NCBI GenBank assembly: GCA_964372215.1
Contig: CAYJQC010000002.1
Coordinates: 181,668 to 245,667, forward strand
Reading direction: 5' to 3'
Length of the DNA: 64,000 bases
From: DAIMFL01 sp964372215
Lineage (GTDB): Bacteria; Pseudomonadota; Alphaproteobacteria; Dongiales; Dongiaceae
Within the stretch, counting starts at the first letter, position 1; each line of letters begins with the position of its first letter. This document shows positions 26,368 through 35,525 of the stretch, piece after piece. The notes beneath the pieces were generated by a model. The model was not told the origin of the DNA, made no database searches, and saw only the letters and a program-made list of their open reading frames with translations. Made by a program: the position numbers and the translations under genes.

Positions 26368-28050
26368 ATGGCGAGGACTGGGCGAAGCACGCAGTATCCT
26401 TGCGGCAGCGGCAAGAAGCACAGGCGCCAATGTGGAGCTAAGGATTTGTCCGGAGAGCGATTTTCATCCCTATCACCTCAAGATATTCAACGTATTTCTC
26501 TTGAGCTTGAACGCCAGAATGCGAAAACGCACAGGCGCCGCCTCATGCAAGGACTTGGACATCCAATCATCTCGTTTGAAGCTGGGGGGTATCGGCATGT
26601 GGCAATCGGTAGCCAGCTTCGACGGTCCAAGAATTGGAAGACATTTACAGACTTTTTATTTGACCACATCAAGTTTCTGCTCACTCCGAAATGGGGGAAC
26701 GATGAGCTAGAAATGCCTGAGGCTGAACGTCATCCTTTGTTGCTCTGGTACAAGAAGGTTTGCGAGTTTCAGCAGGCAGCGGGTGAGAAGAACGCTCAAG
26801 GCATCTACACTGCAGCGATGACTGGAGCCGTCAGAGCATATCTCGGCCTCGCCTACGACTTATACCTCTGCGCCCACAATGCGCATGTGCAAGACCTTCT
26901 GCTCAAGAGACTTCGGAGCAAGCCGATGTTTGAAGGAGCGTTGTACGAAGCCCACGTTGTCGGTCTATTTGCAAAAGCTGGCTTCTCCATAGAATTTGAG
27001 GACGAAGGTGACCCCACGAGGTCTCATTGCGAGTTCACGGCAACACACGCAAATACCGGAAGGAAGTTTTCTGTAGAAGCCAAGGCGGTTAGCTCCGAAT
27101 CGCGGCGCGCAGGAAGCAGCACAGAGCCTCCTCGCGTTCGACGCAAGCTTTCAAAGGCATTGAAGAAGCGGGCGGACCACCCGCGTGTCGTCTTTATCGA
27201 TCTGAGCAGGGCAGATCACGGCGACTCAACTTCGACGCCGATCTGGATGGAAACGGTCACTGCCGACCTTCAGCAAGCTGAAGGTGATCTGTTGATCGAC
27301 GGCCAACCCGCACCATCGGCCTATGTGTTCATGACAAACCGGGGGTTCCTGCATGCGCTCGATGACACGAACTGGTCGGAGTTCGACATTGTCGCCGGCT
27401 TCAAGATTCACGATTTCCCTCCTGGTCGAGGCTCGCGGTCAATCCTCGATGCGTATAAGGCAAGAGAACGACACATAGAGGTTCATTGGCTATACACCGC
27501 GACCGACACTCATCGACAGATTCCCAGCACATTCGATGACCGGCTTCCGGAGGAAGCGTTCTCCGACGAACTTATCAATCGCCCTCGGATCGGCGATACG
27601 CATCTGGTTCCTGATGGACAGGGAAGCAATATGCCAGGAGTCCTGATTGAAGCCCTTGTGATGGAACACGAGAGAAAAATCTTTGGTCAATATCACCTTG
27701 TCGACGGACGGCGCATCTTATGCTCATTCCCGATCAGTGAGGGTGAGTTGACTGTCTACAGGCGTGACCCCGACACCTTCTTCGACGTTATCAGCACCGT
27801 TCCGAAAGGCCTGAAGACGCCTCTGGATTGCTTCGATTTCTTGGCGGGCTCGTACTTCCAGACCCCACGTGAAAAGCTGCTGGAGTTCATGACTGAGTGG
27901 CCGGATTTTAGCCGGATGAAAGGCCTTACCCAGAGGGAACTGGCGGAACTCTATTGCGATCGAATGGCGACCAACATGTGGGCGGAAACCAATAGCCGGC
28001 GGTCTGATCAGCCTAACGCAGCTGACCTAGGTAAGAATTCTGCGCGTTAA
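26368..28050 (+). CDS. orphan protein with SEC-C-like motif and candidate PD-(D/E)XK nuclease core
   Basis: 560 residues of markedly lower GC than the flank. The N-terminus YPCGSGKKHRRQCG is a SEC-C zinc motif in which the first Cys is replaced by Tyr. Near residues 185-250 comes a nuclease-like pattern: GALYEAHVVGLFAKAGFSIEF, then RSHCEFTATHANTG and FSVEAKAVS, giving a Glu ... Glu-x-Lys arrangement like Mrr-type PD-(D/E)XK enzymes. The C-terminal half is unassigned. SEC-C domains often mark proteins of defence or stress loci. Position between core genes and the tRNA-bounded element suggests separate acquisition. The nuclease assignment is inference. Confidence 0.55.
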   Translation: MARTGRSTQYPCGSGKKHRRQCGAKDLSGERFSSLSPQDIQRISLELERQNAKTHRRRLMQGLGHPIISFEAGGYRHVAIGSQLRRSKNWKTFTDFLFDHIKFLLTPKWGNDELEMPEAERHPLLLWYKKVCEFQQAAGEKNAQGIYTAAMTGAVRAYLGLAYDLYLCAHNAHVQDLLLKRLRSKPMFEGALYEAHVVGLFAKAGFSIEFEDEGDPTRSHCEFTATHANTGRKFSVEAKAVSSESRRAGSSTEPPRVRRKLSKALKKRADHPRVVFIDLSRADHGDSTSTPIWMETVTADLQQAEGDLLIDGQPAPSAYVFMTNRGFLHALDDTNWSEFDIVAGFKIHDFPPGRGSRSILDAYKARERHIEVHWLYTATDTHRQIPSTFDDRLPEEAFSDELINRPRIGDTHLVPDGQGSNMPGVLIEALVMEHERKIFGQYHLVDGRRILCSFPISEGELTVYRRDPDTFFDVISTVPKGLKTPLDCFDFLAGSYFQTPREKLLEFMTEWPDFSRMKGLTQRELAELYCDRMATNMWAETNSRRSDQPNAADLGKNSAR

Positions 28051-28155
28051 GAAGGCGCAAGCCGGTCTGGATTCTCGTTTGGACCGTTATCCGGGCGTCA
28101 GGCTCAAGCGAGATGCGTAAGTATCCGCTCTTTCATCATCCCAGTAATCGGAAAA

Positions 28156-28202
28156 TGGCGCACCCGACAGGATTCGAACCTGTGACCTCTGCCTTCGGAG
28201 GG
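28156..28202 (-). repeat. attachment-site repeat (3' part of tRNA-Arg), distal copy
   Basis: 47 bp identical to 38969-39015, which is the 3' part of the intact tRNA-Arg(CCG) gene from the anticodon loop to the encoded CCA. The identity stops exactly after GGG at 28202 (next base T here, C in the tRNA). It lacks the 5' half of the tRNA and is therefore an att copy, not a gene. Integrase begins 163 nt further on. Confidence 0.95.
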
Positions 28203-28365
28203 TGCCGTAAGTAAACAGATCGTTTACGAATGTCTACGACCTGCAACGACTTCCGCACGCTGAGTACCGTCTTGCGTAGCCCCTACTACTCCCGAATAAT
28301 ATGTGCCGTGGGTTCCCGGTGAGTGTCTGGCGCTGGCGCTCTCTCACCATTGAAGGGCGCGCGAA

Positions 28366-29649
28366 ATGACGACGGCGAGACTTACAAAACGAGCTGTCGA
28401 GACCATAAAGCCGGACAGTTCGCCCGCGGGCCGCGCCCGCAACCTGTTCGTCTACGACACCGAAGTCCGCGGCTTCGGACTCAAGCTCACGCCCTCGGGG
28501 CGGCGCGTGTACATCCTGCAGTACCGCGTCGGCGGCGGCCGGCGCTCGCCCTCCCGCCGCTACACGATCGGCCAGCATGGCTCGCCCTGGACGGTCGAGT
28601 CGGCGCGCCAGGAAGCACGCCGGCTGCTCGGGCTGGTGGCCTCCGGCATGGACCCGGCTTCCGAGCGGACGGCGACCCGAAACGCTGTCACGGTCAAGGA
28701 GCTGTGCTCCCTCTACTTTGCCGAGGGCACGGCAACCAAGAAGGCTTCAACTCTGGCGGTCGATCGGGGCCGGGTTGCCCGGCACGTCACGCCGCTCCTT
28801 GGCAGCCGGCGCCTGTCCGACGTGAGCCGCGGCGATGTCGAGCGCTTCTTGCGGGACGTAGCCGCCGGCAAGACGGCGGCGGACGTGAAAACCGGCAAGC
28901 GCGGCCGGGCCATCGTGACCGGCGGCAAGGGTACGGCGGCGCGCACGGTCGGCCTTCTCGGTGGCATCTTCACGTTCGCCGTGAGCCGTGGCCTGTGTGA
29001 CGACAACCCCGTCCGGGGCGTCCGCCGCTACCGCGACAACAGGCGTGATCGGTTCCTGTCCTCCGCCGAGTTGGCGCGCCTCGGCGAGGCCCTGGCCGCC
29101 GCCGAACTTGACGGCGTGAGTCCTACCGCAATTGCCGGCATTCGGCTTCTGATCCTGACAGGTGCCCGCAAGTCGGAGATCCTGACCGCCAAGTGGGATT
29201 ACGTCGATTTCGAGCGCGGCTACCTTCGCCTGCCCGACAGCAAGACCGGCGCGAAGACGATCCCGCTGGGGGCCGCCGCGGCGGAGCTGCTGTCGGGCCT
29301 GCCGCGTATCGAGAAAAACCCCTACATACTCCCCGGTGAAAGGGCGGGCGCTCACTACGTCGGTATCCAGAAGGTCTGGGAAGGCGTCAGAGAGCGGGCC
29401 AAGCTGGACGGCCTGCGGCTGCATGATCTGCGGCACAGCTTCGCCTCGGTCGGCGCCGCGGCCGGTGACAGCCTGGTCCTGATTGGCGCGCTCCTCGGCC
29501 ACCGGAGCACCGCGACGACAGCGCGCTACGCGCACCTGTCGAATGACCCGATCAAGGCGGCGGCCGACCGGATCGCCGGCACGATCGCGGCAACCATGGC
29601 CGGCAAAGCTGGCGCCAGCGTAACGCCGATCAAGAGCACCGCACGATGA
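28366..29649 (+). CDS. int: tyrosine-type integrase
   Basis: 427 residues. The N-terminal arm-binding domain has the P4-integrase (DUF4102) pattern VYDTEVRGFGLKLTPSG, a SAM-like core-binding domain follows, and the catalytic domain shows LTGARKSEI (first Arg), LRLHDLRHSFAS (His-x-x-Arg), LLGHRSTATTARYAHLS (His/Arg and nucleophilic Tyr). It should recombine the tRNA-Arg site marked by the 47-bp repeat. Its stop overlaps the next start as ATGA. Confidence 0.95.
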   Translation: MTTARLTKRAVETIKPDSSPAGRARNLFVYDTEVRGFGLKLTPSGRRVYILQYRVGGGRRSPSRRYTIGQHGSPWTVESARQEARRLLGLVASGMDPASERTATRNAVTVKELCSLYFAEGTATKKASTLAVDRGRVARHVTPLLGSRRLSDVSRGDVERFLRDVAAGKTAADVKTGKRGRAIVTGGKGTAARTVGLLGGIFTFAVSRGLCDDNPVRGVRRYRDNRRDRFLSSAELARLGEALAAAELDGVSPTAIAGIRLLILTGARKSEILTAKWDYVDFERGYLRLPDSKTGAKTIPLGAAAAELLSGLPRIEKNPYILPGERAGAHYVGIQKVWEGVRERAKLDGLRLHDLRHSFASVGAAAGDSLVLIGALLGHRSTATTARYAHLSNDPIKAAADRIAGTIAATMAGKAGASVTPIKSTAR

Positions 29650-30476
29650 GCGCCGAAGCCGCCCCGGCGGGCGAGCCAATGAGCCTGCGGCAAGAGCCGG
29701 CACTGTCTTTCGGCAGGATTGCCGACGCCTGGGCGCAAGAGGCCGCCGGCCAGGGCGGTGGGCTCGAGCGAGGGGAGATCGTGGCTCGGCTTAGCGCGGC
29801 CCTTCGTGCCGGCGCGTTCGATGAGGCGCTAGACGCTGGCGAGTTGTATCTGCAATTCCGACCCGACCCGATCGACGGCAGCGGCCAGGATTTTGATTGG
29901 CTCAGCCTATGGACATGCGACACGGACCTGGACACCGGAGAGCCGATGGCACCTACTCCGATGCCACGTCGGCATCGGGCCGACGTGGCGACCATCAATA
30001 TACTCGCCAGGCTGTTCGGCGACCGGTCAGACGCGGCCTCACGCAACCGGGCGTGGCTCGACATGTTCGAGCAAGCGGAGATCGAGCGCGGCGCCTTCCT
30101 TTCATGGATCGTCGCCACCGGCATCACGCCGCCTGCCTTCTGGTGCAGGCGAGCGGAGGTGCCCTGTCCTCCCGTGGGTAAAAAGCGGGGACGGAAGCCC
30201 CACAAGGGCGAGAGCTTGGTCCGCGTGGCGCTAGAAAATATCGCCAACAGCCAAAGGGCGAATCTGCTGGAGTGGCTAAAGAGCAAAAAAGTTGAGTCCC
30301 TTCGCAGGATGGTGGAACAGAAGCTCCGATCCAGGCAAAGGATCCCGGATGCCGAACTGATCGCAGTGCCATGCCGAACCAAGATGCTGGAAATCATCCG
30401 TGTGTGGCGATCGGAGAGACTCACAATGCTGGCACCCAAGATGGGGTCCGGCAATTCCGGTGGTGCTTCACCGTAG
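29646..30476 (+). CDS. hypothetical element protein translationally coupled to integrase
   Basis: 276 residues, largely helical, no membrane segment. A basic patch PVGKKRGRKPHKGES near residues 178-192 suggests nucleic-acid binding. The four-base overlap with int suggests coupled translation. I do not recognise the family; such integrase-coupled genes are common in small alphaproteobacterial elements. Confidence 0.65.
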   Translation: MSAEAAPAGEPMSLRQEPALSFGRIADAWAQEAAGQGGGLERGEIVARLSAALRAGAFDEALDAGELYLQFRPDPIDGSGQDFDWLSLWTCDTDLDTGEPMAPTPMPRRHRADVATINILARLFGDRSDAASRNRAWLDMFEQAEIERGAFLSWIVATGITPPAFWCRRAEVPCPPVGKKRGRKPHKGESLVRVALENIANSQRANLLEWLKSKKVESLRRMVEQKLRSRQRIPDAELIAVPCRTKMLEIIRVWRSERLTMLAPKMGSGNSGGASP

Positions 30477-30629
30477 GACGTTGATTTGTCGGTGTGGTTT
30501 CGTCCGTGAATTGTTCGACATTCGCGAACTATCGCCGCACCTGACCAACTGCGCTCCCGGTCAGTACGATGTTGGCATACGCAGCGGTTCTGTCCGCTGC
30601 TACACATCGGCGAACGGAGCGCACCTGTC

Positions 30630-30854
30630 ATGTCTAATAACGATCAACCCCGCCGCTACCTCACGACGGAGGAAGCGGCTGCACACTGCCGGCTCAGCCC
30701 CCGCACCCTCGAAAAGTTCCGCTGCGTCGGAGGTGGCCCGCGCTATCTGAAGCGCGGGCGCCGCGTGCTCTACACCCCCCTCGATCTCGACGAATGGATG
30801 ACGGCGGAGGTTCGCTGCTCGACTTCTTCCGAGCAGCCGGTCAAGGCCGCCTAG
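30630..30854 (+). CDS. AlpA-type helix-turn-helix regulator/excisionase
   Basis: 74 residues. A winged helix-turn-helix of the MerR/AlpA/excisionase type: YLTTEEAAAHCRLSPRTLEKF, then RYLKRGRRVLYTPLDLDEWM. In P4-like satellites and Gram-negative PICIs, AlpA activates excision and the replication module. A 153-nt gap before it may hold its promoter. The next gene starts 2 nt after its stop. Confidence 0.85.
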   Translation: MSNNDQPRRYLTTEEAAAHCRLSPRTLEKFRCVGGGPRYLKRGRRVLYTPLDLDEWMTAEVRCSTSSEQPVKAA

Positions 30855-30856
30855 TC

Positions 30857-31210
30857 ATGCGCGGCGCAGGGAACACCACTGCCACGCATGGGCGGGCCAC
30901 CGAAGCGGACCACAAGGTCACGATCCGTCTCGGCGGCTTCGATGAGAACGGCTGCTATCAGCCGACGGACCATCCTGGGACGACGGCTGTTAGGACGGGC
31001 GTTCTGATCGACCTCTACGCCGTCAATCGCGTAGTCCTCGATCGGCTGCGGCGCAGCAAGTCCGATGCGCGGCAGCGCCTTTCTCCGATGTCCCTGTGGT
31101 TCGAGACGCTGTTGCTCGCGGCGCTCGCCGGCGACAATCCCGAGTATGACGGCCATTGGGTCGACCCTGCCGCCGGCGTCTGGCGGAACTCGAGCGAGGG
31201 CAAGTCGTGA
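30857..31210 (+). CDS. hypothetical element protein between AlpA and primase
   Basis: 117 residues. The central part (VLDRLRRSKSDARQRLSPMSLWFETLLLAAL) is helical and basic; the N-terminal part is beta-like. No family recognised. It begins 2 nt after the alpA-like gene and its stop overlaps the GTG of the primase gene, so the three genes form one translation unit and it may help start replication. Confidence 0.6.
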   Translation: MRGAGNTTATHGRATEADHKVTIRLGGFDENGCYQPTDHPGTTAVRTGVLIDLYAVNRVVLDRLRRSKSDARQRLSPMSLWFETLLLAALAGDNPEYDGHWVDPAAGVWRNSSEGKS

Positions 31211-33492
31211 CAGCCCGAGCCCAAGGAGCGCCCGTCGCCGACCCGCCGTGCCTGGCCGCGGCGCTCGACTACGCCAGCCGCGGTTGGAGTGTGATACCGC
31301 TGCGGCCGAAGGACAAGCGACCGCTGCTGCGAGAATGGAAGGAGTACCAAAGCCGGCGGGCCACCGAGATTGAGATCCGAGAATGGTGGGCACGCAATCC
31401 TGCAGCCAATGTCGGAGTGATCGCCGGCGCCGTGTCCGGTCTAGTCGTGCTCGACGTGGACGGAAAGAATGGGCACGAGTCCTTAAAGTCGCTACCCGGT
31501 GTCGAGCACGACAAGGCACCCGTCGTCGTCACTGGCAAGGGCTTTCACGCTTACTATCGCCATCCCGGCGGCACCGTCTCCAACCGCGCTGGTATGCTGC
31601 CTGGGCTGGATCTGCGCGGCGATGGCGGCTATGTAGTCGCACCGCCTAGTGTCCATCCGAGCGGTCGCGTTTACGCCTTTGCACCTGGGTGCGGACTCGA
31701 CACACCTGTTTCCGAACCCGCGCCCTCGCTTCAGGCTCTCATTCGCGGCGATGTGCCGGCAACAACAGCGCCGGCCTCGGCTGCCGTCCTGAACTTCGCC
31801 GATGCCCGGCCACAGTCGACCGCGGCATCTCCGGCGATCGACCGGCACGCCGCCTCTGCGTTGGAGCGCGAAATCGGTCGCGTCGTCTCGGCGGACGAAG
31901 GGACGCGCAACAACGTGCTGAACGAAGCCGCCTTTAACATCGGCCAGCTAGTCGGCGCTGGGTCACTCAGCCGCTCGGAAGTCGAGCGGCGGCTACTGGC
32001 CGCGGCGCTCCGATCCGGGCTGAGCGATGCCGAGGCGACCGCGACAATCCAAAGCGGCCTGGCGGCCGGCATGGCATCACCGCGCGACCTGTCGGCAGTG
32101 GGCGCAGCGCAGGCGGCGCGTCCCGCTACGAGATTCACGGCTGGTGCGGCCGACCCGGCGAGCCAGCGGCAGAGCGCGCCTCAGGCGTCGGAGCGTGCGC
32201 GCGAGCCCGCAGCGCCCACTGTGTTCAACATCTCCGATTTCCGCCTGGACAGGATGACCACCGGCACGCCACCGGAGCGCCAGTGGCTTACGCGTGGCGG
32301 ACTCCCGCTCGCGGTGCCGGCAATCGTGTTCGGCCCCGGAGGCGTCGGCAAATCGCTGGCCGTCCTAGACCTTTGCGTGAAGGTGTCGACCCGCCATCTG
32401 AACGGACCAATCTCCGATCCGCAGACGTTCCTAGGCCCCGTGCCGGCAGGCGCCGCTGGCGCAGCCGTTTTCATAACCCTGGAAGACGATCGCGGCGAGT
32501 TGCACCGGCGAACCGCGGCTCTAGACAAGGAATGCCGGCGCGAAGGCGCGCCACTCTACGTGTTGCCCGGCCTGGACATGCCGGGTTTCGACCCTACGCT
32601 CATTCGTCCCGAGGGCCGCGCCGCGGTGCTGACGCGCTTTGCCGTCGAAGGGCTGGACGAGCTGCTGCAAGCGGTCGCGGACTCCGCTGGCGTGCCCGTC
32701 CGGCTTCTCGCTCTAGATCCGGCCGGCGATCTCTTGGACGGCTCTGAGGATGACGCCTCGGTGGTCAAGCCGCTCATGCGACGGATGCGAGAGGTGGCCG
32801 CGCGCCATGGCTGCACGATTGTGCTCGTCGGCCACGCCGCCAAGGGCCAGCTCGACAGCGACAGCGTAGCCGCCCGCGGAATGCGGGGGTCAGGCGCCTG
32901 GATCGCAAATTCGCGAGCGGCCTTCGGGCTCTGGCGTCCCGAACGTGGCGAGGCCGAACAAGTTCTGCGCCAGCTCGAGCTGGAACCGACTGACAGCAGC
33001 ATCGGCCGCGTGGTCTTCGGCATGATCGTCAAGTCGAACGCTCCGATCAGCCTGGGCGGACTGCGGCGCTATCTACAACATCCTGGTTCAGGACTGCTTA
33101 TCGACGTGACAGATGGTCTGCGCGCTAAACGAATCGGCGACCAGGACACGGCGGCCCTGCTGCTGCTCGACGCGATCAGGGAGGCTGCCGAGGCCGAAGT
33201 TCCCTACCAGATCGAGGGAGGCTCGGGCCTCTACAAGGGGCGCGCCGACCTCCCGAGCCCCTTGAACACATGGGGCGAGAATCGACTTCGCCAGCTCGGC
33301 AACTCGCTACTGGAAGCGCGCAGCGTCGAGAAGTGCAAGCTCGGCGGACGCGGGGCCATGTGTTGGCTCGACGTTCCTGGCGGAGGGTACTCGACAGGGC
33401 AGACCATGCAGATTGCCGCGGGCTCGCGTGCTGAGGCACTCAGGCTGCACCGGGAGCGCGCCGCGCGAATTACAGAGGCGCACGGGGCATGA
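31207..33492 (+). CDS. bifunctional Prim-Pol / RepA-type hexameric helicase
   Basis: About 761 residues from GTG 31207. The N-terminal Prim-Pol domain (about 15-180) shows GWSVIPLRPKDKRPLL, VVLDVDGKNG (metal-binding Asp pair), VVTGKGFHAYY and a GYVVAPPSVHPSGR loop. The C-terminal AAA_25/RepA-like ATPase has Walker A FGPGGVGKSLA, Walker B LLALDPAGDLLDG and TIVLVGHAAK. This fusion both primes and unwinds, as in plasmid and satellite replication modules. The frame is open to 31156, but the GTG overlapping the previous stop is preferred. Confidence 0.92.
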   Translation: MTARAQGAPVADPPCLAAALDYASRGWSVIPLRPKDKRPLLREWKEYQSRRATEIEIREWWARNPAANVGVIAGAVSGLVVLDVDGKNGHESLKSLPGVEHDKAPVVVTGKGFHAYYRHPGGTVSNRAGMLPGLDLRGDGGYVVAPPSVHPSGRVYAFAPGCGLDTPVSEPAPSLQALIRGDVPATTAPASAAVLNFADARPQSTAASPAIDRHAASALEREIGRVVSADEGTRNNVLNEAAFNIGQLVGAGSLSRSEVERRLLAAALRSGLSDAEATATIQSGLAAGMASPRDLSAVGAAQAARPATRFTAGAADPASQRQSAPQASERAREPAAPTVFNISDFRLDRMTTGTPPERQWLTRGGLPLAVPAIVFGPGGVGKSLAVLDLCVKVSTRHLNGPISDPQTFLGPVPAGAAGAAVFITLEDDRGELHRRTAALDKECRREGAPLYVLPGLDMPGFDPTLIRPEGRAAVLTRFAVEGLDELLQAVADSAGVPVRLLALDPAGDLLDGSEDDASVVKPLMRRMREVAARHGCTIVLVGHAAKGQLDSDSVAARGMRGSGAWIANSRAAFGLWRPERGEAEQVLRQLELEPTDSSIGRVVFGMIVKSNAPISLGGLRRYLQHPGSGLLIDVTDGLRAKRIGDQDTAALLLLDAIREAAEAEVPYQIEGGSGLYKGRADLPSPLNTWGENRLRQLGNSLLEARSVEKCKLGGRGAMCWLDVPGGGYSTGQTMQIAAGSRAEALRLHRERAARITEAHGA

Positions 33493-33575
33493 CATGCGGG
33501 GGCGCTACGGTCGGAGCCGCGGGGGAAGATACTAGTTAACTCCAGTTAACGAACGAGTTTTGAAAATCCTGCCGC

Positions 33576-34094
33576 TTGGTCGCGCGGGGTCGAATAGAGA
33601 ATCGCGATCACGATCCGCCCTCCCCCGGCGGGGTGGGGGTGCCTGGCTCGCCCGGCGCCGGCTCGGTGGGTGCGGCCAGGTTGTGTGGCGACGTCGGCTC
33701 GTTGGGAGGCTGCCCGCGGCCCGGCTGCATGGCGACGGTTCGGCGCCGGGCTTCCCTCGCCCTGCTCGGCGCTCAGCTCGCGCCAGCCGAGGGCGCGGTC
33801 GGCGCCGCTGGCACCCTGGACGCTGGCGACTCCACAGTGGATGGCGCAGCTACTGGATCGAGCTCCGCGGCCGGAATTCCGACCGCGGCCTCCGCCACTG
33901 TCGACGACGCAGGCCGCCGCACGCTTTCGGCCGCCGCATGGCGCCAGCTCTCCGCCGAGGTTGGCAGCCGGCAGCCCTTCCCGAATCCGACAACGCCCGA
34001 CAACGGACCGAAAACGCCGCAGGACGCCGAGCATTTTCGGCGTCTGATTTTGCGACTTTCGGATGCGCAAGAAGCGACAAAAATTCAATGTTGA
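33576..34094 (+). CDS. doubtful small element gene
   Basis: 172 codons with a low-complexity Gly/Ala/Ser/Pro-rich first two thirds and a better-looking C-terminus (AAWRQLSAEVGSRQPFPNPTT, then DAEHFRRLILRLSDAQEATK). An overlapping minus-strand frame is nearly as long. Third-position GC slightly favours the plus frame. I cannot tell whether either is translated. Confidence 0.3.
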   Translation: MVARGRIENRDHDPPSPGGVGVPGSPGAGSVGAARLCGDVGSLGGCPRPGCMATVRRRASLALLGAQLAPAEGAVGAAGTLDAGDSTVDGAATGSSSAAGIPTAASATVDDAGRRTLSAAAWRQLSAEVGSRQPFPNPTTPDNGPKTPQDAEHFRRLILRLSDAQEATKIQC

Positions 34095-34156
34095 CAATGG
34101 GTTATGCCGTATGCGTGGATTGTGCCGCCGTGATCTTTCAAAGGGAGCACCACACC

Positions 34157-34486
34157 ATGACCGCAGCCTTCCGCTACCTGGAAAACGTCTACTTGTCGGA
34201 GCTCGACCTGTACCGCGCCGAGCGCGTGACCGCCGATGAGGCAGAGCCCATCGAGCTGCCGGACCCGCTGCCTCGCATCCTTCTCGTCGTCTCCGGGGGC
34301 GATGCTTTTGCCGATGCCGCGACCGCGACCGCCGCCTTCGAGGAAGCGGACGCCAGAGACGTTGCGGCTGCGGCCGAAATGGGGGACTGGCCGCATGGCT
34401 GCCCCCATGCGCGTCTGGTGACTCTCCGGCTCGACGCTTCGGGCCGACGCTATGAGCCGGCGGGCTGCGAAATCACCGCCGTCTAA
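34157..34486 (+). CDS. hypothetical element protein
   Basis: 109 residues, acidic, with regular ribosome site AAGGGAG at about 34141-34147. The sequence MTAAFRYLENVYLSELDLYRAE is followed by an Ala/Asp/Glu-rich helix and a short Cys/His stretch (WPHGCPHARL). No family recognised. A strong hairpin terminator follows at 34521, so this gene closes the first plus-strand block. Confidence 0.6.
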   Translation: MTAAFRYLENVYLSELDLYRAERVTADEAEPIELPDPLPRILLVVSGGDAFADAATATAAFEEADARDVAAAAEMGDWPHGCPHARLVTLRLDASGRRYEPAGCEITAV

Positions 34487-34520
34487 CGGCCGATCAACCG
34501 GCGGAGCTGACAGGGAGCGG

Positions 34521-34549
34521 GGCGCCTTCGGGCGCCCTCTATCTTTTTC
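34521..34549 (+). terminator. intrinsic terminator with UUCG loop
   Basis: A perfect 7-bp stem GGGCGCC (34521-34527) and GGCGCCC (34532-34538) closed by the stable TTCG tetraloop, followed shortly by a T run (34545-34549). It lies 35 nt after the 109-residue gene. The rest of the 34487-34838 gap shows no gene. Confidence 0.75.
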
Positions 34550-34765
34550 GGCATCCGACGCCCCGCTTAGAGCGCCCTGCGAACGCCCGCCCCGCTGGCG
34601 CCTGGCTTGCGTTCGCCGTGCCGCTGCGGTGGCGCGCCAGTGGGCAGGGCGCCTGCCGCCGCTGGGGTGGGAGCCTGGACGCCTCTCGCGCGTCCTGGGG
34701 CTTCCTAGGGGCTCGTAGCGCCTTCCTGTTTTCACGGCACACAATGGCGTCCGGCATTTTCGAGA

Positions 34766-34795
34766 TTGCAATGTCGCGATTTCTCGACATATAAA
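34766..34795 (+). promoter_or_regulatory. putative promoter/operator of the serine recombinase
   Basis: TTGCAA (34766-34771) and TATAAA (34790-34795) are 18 nt apart, a fair sigma-70 match in an otherwise GC-rich context. The spacer carries an inverted repeat ATGTCG (34771-34776) / CGACAT (34785-34790), so a repressor could block the polymerase. The gene start is 43 nt further on. Confidence 0.5.
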
Positions 34796-34838
34796 AGACC
34801 CAACGTTCGTACAGTCGCGTACATCGGAGGACAACCAC

Positions 34839-35525
34839 ATGCCCCGGCGATATGTCGCGTACTACCGCGTAAGCACGGAACGGCAGGGCCGCAGCGGTCT
34901 CGGCTTGGAGGCGCAGCGCTCCGCGGTGCGGGCCAATGTGGAGGGCTGCGGTGGCGAGCTGGTAGCCGAGTTCACGGAAGTCGAGAGCGGCAAGCGAGCA
35001 GACCGGCCGGAGCTTGCCGCCGCCCTGGCCGCGTGCCGCCGGCATCGTGCCGTCCTCTGCATCGCCAAGCTGGACCGCCTGGCCCGCAATGTCGCGTTCA
35101 TCGCGAACATGATGGACAGCGGAGTCGATTTCGTCGCCTGCGACATGCCGCACGCGAGTCGGCTGACGCTGCATATCCTGGCAGCCGTCGCCGAGCATGA
35201 GCGGGAGGCTATCTCGAGCCGGACCATAGCGGCGCTCGCGGCGGCCAGGGCGCGCGGGCGCAAGCTCGGATGGTCCAAGCCGGGCCGACAGGCGGAGCAG
35301 CGGCGGGCGGCCGCGGCGGGAGCCGCCGCCTCGGCCCAGGCGACTCGCCGCCAAGCCGACGCCTTCGCCGCCGGCGTCCGGCCGATCATTTCGGAGATCC
35401 AGCGATCAGGCGCGGCCACCTATACGGCCGTCGCGGAAGCGCTCAATGCTCGGGGCATTCAGACAGCGCGTGGCGGAGCCTGGCACGCCACGACGGTTCG
35501 GAACGTCCTGCAGCGGGTCGCCTAG
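34839..35525 (+). CDS. serine recombinase (resolvase/invertase type)
   Basis: 228 residues. The N-terminal catalytic domain shows YVAYYRVSTERQGRSGLGLEAQ with the nucleophilic Ser, then CIAKLDRLARNVAF and the arginine-rich active site. The C-terminal part contains a helix-turn-helix/recombinase-like tail (ALNARGIQTARGGAWHATTVRNVLQR). In a second role to the tyrosine integrase it may resolve multimers or invert DNA. It overlaps the next gene by one base. Confidence 0.92.
   Translation: MPRRYVAYYRVSTERQGRSGLGLEAQRSAVRANVEGCGGELVAEFTEVESGKRADRPELAAALAACRRHRAVLCIAKLDRLARNVAFIANMMDSGVDFVACDMPHASRLTLHILAAVAEHEREAISSRTIAALAAARARGRKLGWSKPGRQAEQRRAAAAGAAASAQATRRQADAFAAGVRPIISEIQRSGAATYTAVAEALNARGIQTARGGAWHATTVRNVLQRVA

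Noticed and set aside
28156..28202. Considered as a second tRNA-Arg gene
   Set aside because: Only the 3' 47 nt are present; the acceptor 5' strand and D arm are missing.
29630..30631. 333-codon minus-strand frame opposite the int-coupled gene
   Set aside because: Spans the intergenic gap and the opposite gene with Ser/Arg-rich low-complexity sequence; shadow frame.
33546..34097. 183-codon minus-strand frame in the element
   Set aside because: Competes with the weak plus-strand frame; neither is convincing, and the minus frame has the poorer codon use and no ribosome site.
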